Origin: Homalodisca vitripennis | Taxonomy: Eukaryota > Arthropoda > Insecta > Hemiptera > Cicadellidae | Length of the DNA: 64,000 nucleotides | Direction of reading: 5' to 3' | Assembly: GCF_021130785.1 (NCBI RefSeq) | Contig: NC_060213.1 | Coordinates: forward strand, 98,944,501 to 99,008,500 | Program-made: the position numbers and the translations under genes | Shown here: piece by piece, positions 59,928 to 64,000 of the stretch | How the letters are laid out: each line of letters opens with the position of its first letter | How positions within the stretch are numbered: position 1 is the stretch's first letter | Notes under the pieces: generated by a model | What the model saw: the letters and a program-made list of their open reading frames with translations, nothing else | Database searches by the model: none | Told to the model about the DNA's origin: nothing

Positions 59928-61123
59928 ATGCAGGTTTTTTCAAAAGGAGCAATTTTAACTAGCCATGTGTTTGGGGGATTTTTTTGACCAACTGTTCTGT
60001 GCCAAACGAGGGTCAAGAATTGAGATTTTCTCCATCATGGTTCACATGGAGTTTGATCTCTACATCAGCTCAAGCGACACTCTATTGGGTGTATCTCCAA
60101 TACCTAAATACACTGGTCACCGTGTCCTCTCATTGGACCACCAATACTACCACAGCTGTAATGATTCTGGATTATACCTATTTGTTATTGGCATCATTCA
60201 TTGCCTTTGTCAGCAATATCAGAAAATATCAGTGCTTTGTCAACTTCCGCAAAGTAGTGGAGAGTGTCGAGGACACTTGGAAAGATATTGGGCCTCAGCT
60301 AACGGATCCCAGAATAAACATCAGTTTCTTAGTAGCGTACGTTGTCGCTTCAGTGCTTGTTACGTACGATGTAGTTAATTGGGGAATAGCTACAATAAAG
60401 CAGTTAGACAATGAAGTAATGATTTTCATATGTTATTTGTCTTACTTAACCACTATATTTCGATTGACCTCTACATTCGTTAATTTTACCGAAGTCACTC
60501 AATATTTGTCTAAAAGTTTTAAATACATCAGCATCAGGATCGAGCAGGAACTAGCCCGACAGTGTTTCGGACGACTAATGGAAAATCAGTATATGCCACA
60601 TATTGAATAATATCACAACAAAGTTCTAATTCGCAAAAGTGTGAGGTGAGATCTCTGTTGAACATCTACTGGTTACTGGTTGATGCTGTACACCAGGCGA
60701 ATGCCTTCTATTGCGATCAGCTGATGGCCACTACGTCATATTTGTTCTTCGGTATCATAGTCGACCTATACTATGCTGTCTTGTCCTATGAGTCACGTGA
60801 CTACGTAGAGTTTATATTTTCGTTCATCTGGGCTTTGGCTAGCGTTAGTTACATGGTGGTGATTTTTCGATCTGTCGCTGATGTCACGGAGTCGGGCTGA
60901 AAAGACCACTATGATTGTCTGCAAGACGATTCATAAGGATATTGATCATGCTATGAGGACAAAGATGGAGAGGTTCCTTCTACAAGGAACTAACGACAGA
61001 CCGACATTTTGTGCACTGCATTTCTTCAAAATTAAAAACGATATCCTAACTAAAATGGCAGGGGCAGTGACCACCTATTTGGTAATTCTCCTTCAGTTCC
61101 AGAATCAGAACGAGGAGAACTAA
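59928..61123 (+). pseudogene. GR-5: gustatory receptor pseudogene with three frameshifts
   Basis: B-type copy paired with GR-3. The ATG at 59928 matches the other starts. A one-base loss at about 59980 (in GGGGGATTTTTTTGACC) shifts the frame within the first 20 codons. A TA insertion at about 60608-60610 and an extra G at about 60894 shift it twice more. A 6-bp in-frame deletion lies near 60080. Apart from these, the protein is colinear with GR-3 and ends in TYLVILLQFQNQNEEN. None of the three GR-3 nonsense codons is present, so GR-3 and GR-5 died independently. Confidence 0.9.
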
Positions 61124-63340
61124 ACCTTGAATGACATATGAGTATATAGATGTCAATATATTGCTGATATTCAATCTAACATAACTGTTATAGCTACTTG
61201 TTTTGTGTATACACCAATTACTCATAACACAAGTTTATGATTTGTGGAAAGAAATGCAAGTATTTTAGAATAAGTATGTTTACAGGCTATTGAATCAAAT
61301 TTCGTGTAATCTGAGTAAAATGTCTATTTAACTCGCTTTTTTATGACCTCTACTGATAGTTTTATGTTTTTTGTTACCAGTTTGCATTTTTTAAGAAACT
61401 CTTGCAAACCTATTCATTTTAGAAATTAATACAATTATACGAAAATGAAAAGAAATAAGCTTGTTGGTATGCAACGTTCTTACTTTCAACTTAGAAAATA
61501 GTAGCTAACTTAGAAGACAGAACCCTCTCTCTATACGTTGTAAGATTTCCAAGCAGTGCTTACCTAAAGTCTTTACAAGTTAAAGAAAGTTTACATTGGC
61601 GGATTAACTTCGTTTGGCATTAGTTTTATTCTTTTATAATTACTTCTAAATTATTTGTCATTGGCCATTTTCAAATGAAAAGAGCTATGGCATTAAAACA
61701 AAGGATATAGAAAAATTAATTCCCGATTTATTACGCACAGTTTTTCTTTTACTATAAATAAAAGTTTCTCGATAACAAAATTTAAATTTTCTTAAAAAAA
61801 ATTATTTTGTGCTGAAATTTAATTCAATTTAATTTTTTTATAATTAGTTTGATATATTTTTGATTTGTTATATAGTATTTATTTATTCAATATTAATTTT
61901 ATATTATTGTTTTTATTTTACGGTAGTTCTTATTTTTTGTTTAAAAACTTTAATCATCATGTTAGGTCATTTATTGGATAAAAATCACAAATTCTTCTGT
62001 TAATTCCATATGTTCTGAGGTTTTAAAAGTCACTCACCACTGATTAATAAATATTTTTGTCTCCAGGCGCTATTGACGAGGAATGCATTACAAGAATGTA
62101 TTGCAGATATTGCCTCGCTATTAATGAAGGCAAAACTGTATGGATATAAAATCTAATGGAATTATTATTTACCATGTCAACAAATCTTGATATAGCCGAT
62201 ATTTATTCTTGTTTTAGTTTTTATAGTGTCTACATTGCTACAGTTACATTATTTTAATGTTAGTTCATTACAGTTTATTACTTTACACTTACATTAAGTT
62301 TATTATCTTCTTCATAGTTTATACAAATATAATTGTTATTATTATTTGAATTTTGTCACTATTGTTACCTAGTACATGATTTTATACTATTAGCGATGCC
62401 AAACAAATAGTTATTATTACCTAGTGTCAGTTTTTGTATTTGGAAATTGGTATATAATCATGACGCTGGAAATACTATTAGTCTATAAAATTGAATTCTA
62501 TTTAGAATATCAAATAGTATTAAGAAATTGTTGTGGTGGAAGTTTGCTGTTGGATTGCAAATGCTTTAAACCTTGCAGTGATATTTCTGTCTACTAGTTT
62601 TCTCGCATTCTCGTCTACTAGTATTACGATGGACCAATTATGTGGCATTTGTTACTAGTGTGGTTGCCAGATATGTCTAAATAAGCCTATATTGACTCGT
62701 TATCCGAGTTATTATTATACTGGGGAGAATGGCAAAATATAGTCTTCAAGATACCTTTAAGTTAGGTTTCAAGTTAGCATATACTACAATCAAATGTACT
62801 ACTTGCCATCATTTGTAATACATTAACTGACACAGAACCCCAAACCATAATTTATCGTTTAATTAAACAGGAAGGCTCTTTATGACATACATTGGATTTT
62901 ACCAATCTAACAATACATATAAAGCAAATATTATTATATTGTCTCTCTTTTAATTATCACTTTTAAGTCAGTTAGCTGTTGTTATTTAGTGAAGCATGAA
63001 CGTTGTTTAGATTGTTCCAAAATTTAACATTCTGTATGCCCACATGTTTTTATTTGTAATCCGTACATATCCTGGGCAGTAAAATTAAAGTAATGTCCTG
63101 AACCTAAATATTGTACTTGATTTAATAACAACCGCTTATATCTGAGATTAAAGGTTCCTCTTCAAAAACTAACATTTATTAGTGATTACTGATATATGCG
63201 TACTGCATGAAATTTTTTATATAAAGAATTTACATAGGTGATTCTATCTTGCTGTCTAATTTATAATTTTCTATATCATTCCAAATTACAAGTAAATTAC
63301 GTTAGAAATTTAAAAATAATATTTAATAAATAACTAATAT
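61124..63340. repeat. GR-B downstream block, copy 2 (no genes)
   Basis: Paralogous to 16099-18843 and, after the Mutator-like insertion there, to 21109-21280. It serves as the empty site for that element and for the 16.9 kb TIR element. A partial recurring module is at about 62560-62780. Confidence 0.75.
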
Positions 63341-63369
63341 ATAACAAGTAACTATAACGTAATGCAATA

Positions 63370-64000
63370 AAATAATATGCCCGTATTAACAAAAAGGAAC
63401 AAATTTACACCAAATATATGTCTTAAATAATCTAATATAATTCCAAGTTGCACTTATGTGTAATGCGTTCATTTTCTATCAGCGTTTTATTGTGGTCTCT
63501 CTTGTGCATTCAGAAATGCTGTATACTTTATTTGTTGCACAAAATGGGAAATGTTTGGCGTTATACAATATAAGTATAAAGGTATATAAGTAAAAAATTC
63601 AGGAACTAAAAGCAACTGCATATATATCACCTCACTTTCAATGGGCTGGGAGCAGCCTTATTACGTAAAACAACAATAATTACTCTGCTATAATAGGTAT
63701 CTTTGTCGCCTTTTCCTGATATTTCCATGGTTGGCGCTCAAATGGTGTATGACAGACAAGTTTTGATAGTTTTATTGTTTAAATTGAGTTGAGGTCGTAC
63801 CAGAGTGGATGTTACAACGTATCCCTACTGAGTAGTTTCAACGAGTTTTATCCAATATTATTATGTCCTTATAGGGCTATCTTATATATAAACGCATTAA
63901 TAAGGTGTCACACTACACAACACTGAAAGAAAACTCCAGCATGATGAGCAAATGTTATTTTATAAGAGCATTCACACATGCAATGTTCTAGTGACGTGTG
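63370..64000 (-). repeat. Inverted copy of the 9.24-9.85 kb segment
   Basis: The reverse complement reads in the same order as 9237-9850: it starts from CACACGTCAC at the window edge and continues to the CAAGTTGCACTTATG stretch near 63450. Similarity fades around 63370-63410. No gene lies in it. The window ends inside this copy. Confidence 0.75.

Overview
The window is AT-rich, repeat-dense animal nuclear DNA, almost certainly from an insect. The only host genes are five copies of an intronless seven-transmembrane gustatory-receptor (GR) family, an arthropod-expanded family recognised by the C-terminal TYhhhhhQF signature. Nearly everything else is transposable elements (Ginger, Mutator-like, hAT, Jockey/CR1-type LINE, 5S-derived SINE) of kinds common in insect genomes. 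I cannot name the species; a hemipteran or another large-genome insect would fit.

Layout. GR-1 (1-879) is a 5'-cut pseudogene. A roughly 2 kb non-coding segment follows, then an apparently intact 3.0 kb Ginger-type DNA transposon (3090-6105). GR-2 (6828-8027) is intact, with about 6.7 kb of non-coding sequence behind it. GR-3 (14908-16098) is a pseudogene with three nonsense codons, followed by a small TIR element and a defective Mutator-like element (about 18844-21108). From about 21.9 kb the sequence repeats the order seen from 0.9 kb: a copy of the post-GR-1 segment carrying a 5S-SINE, then a 19.8 kb composite insertion (25383-45207), then the upstream region of GR-4. GR-4 (46075-47274) is intact. 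Its downstream region carries a TE fragment (about 48.1-49.15 kb) and a 4.4 kb minus-strand LINE (49984-54368). GR-5 (59928-61123) is a frameshifted pseudogene. The last ~630 bases are an inverted copy of about 9.24-9.85 kb.

Interpretation. Two levels of duplication are visible. An older one gave two receptor types (A: GR-2 and GR-4; B: GR-3 and GR-5) with related downstream DNA. A younger tandem duplication copied the A+B block, about 16 kb without inserted TEs. Each TE present in one block is absent from the other, so the blocks act as each other's empty sites and fix many TE boundaries directly.

The most unusual object is the 19.8 kb insertion. It is bounded by a 9-10 bp target-site duplication and roughly 90 bp inverted termini. 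Both ends carry arrays of a degenerate 15-mer (TCCGYNANNNCCGAA), about 18 copies each, spaced mostly 25-30 bp. Inside are older hAT and LINE wrecks, a 109-bp higher-order minisatellite, a foldback hAT derivative and a diverged ~5 kb internal tandem duplication. I recognise no transposase that belongs to it.
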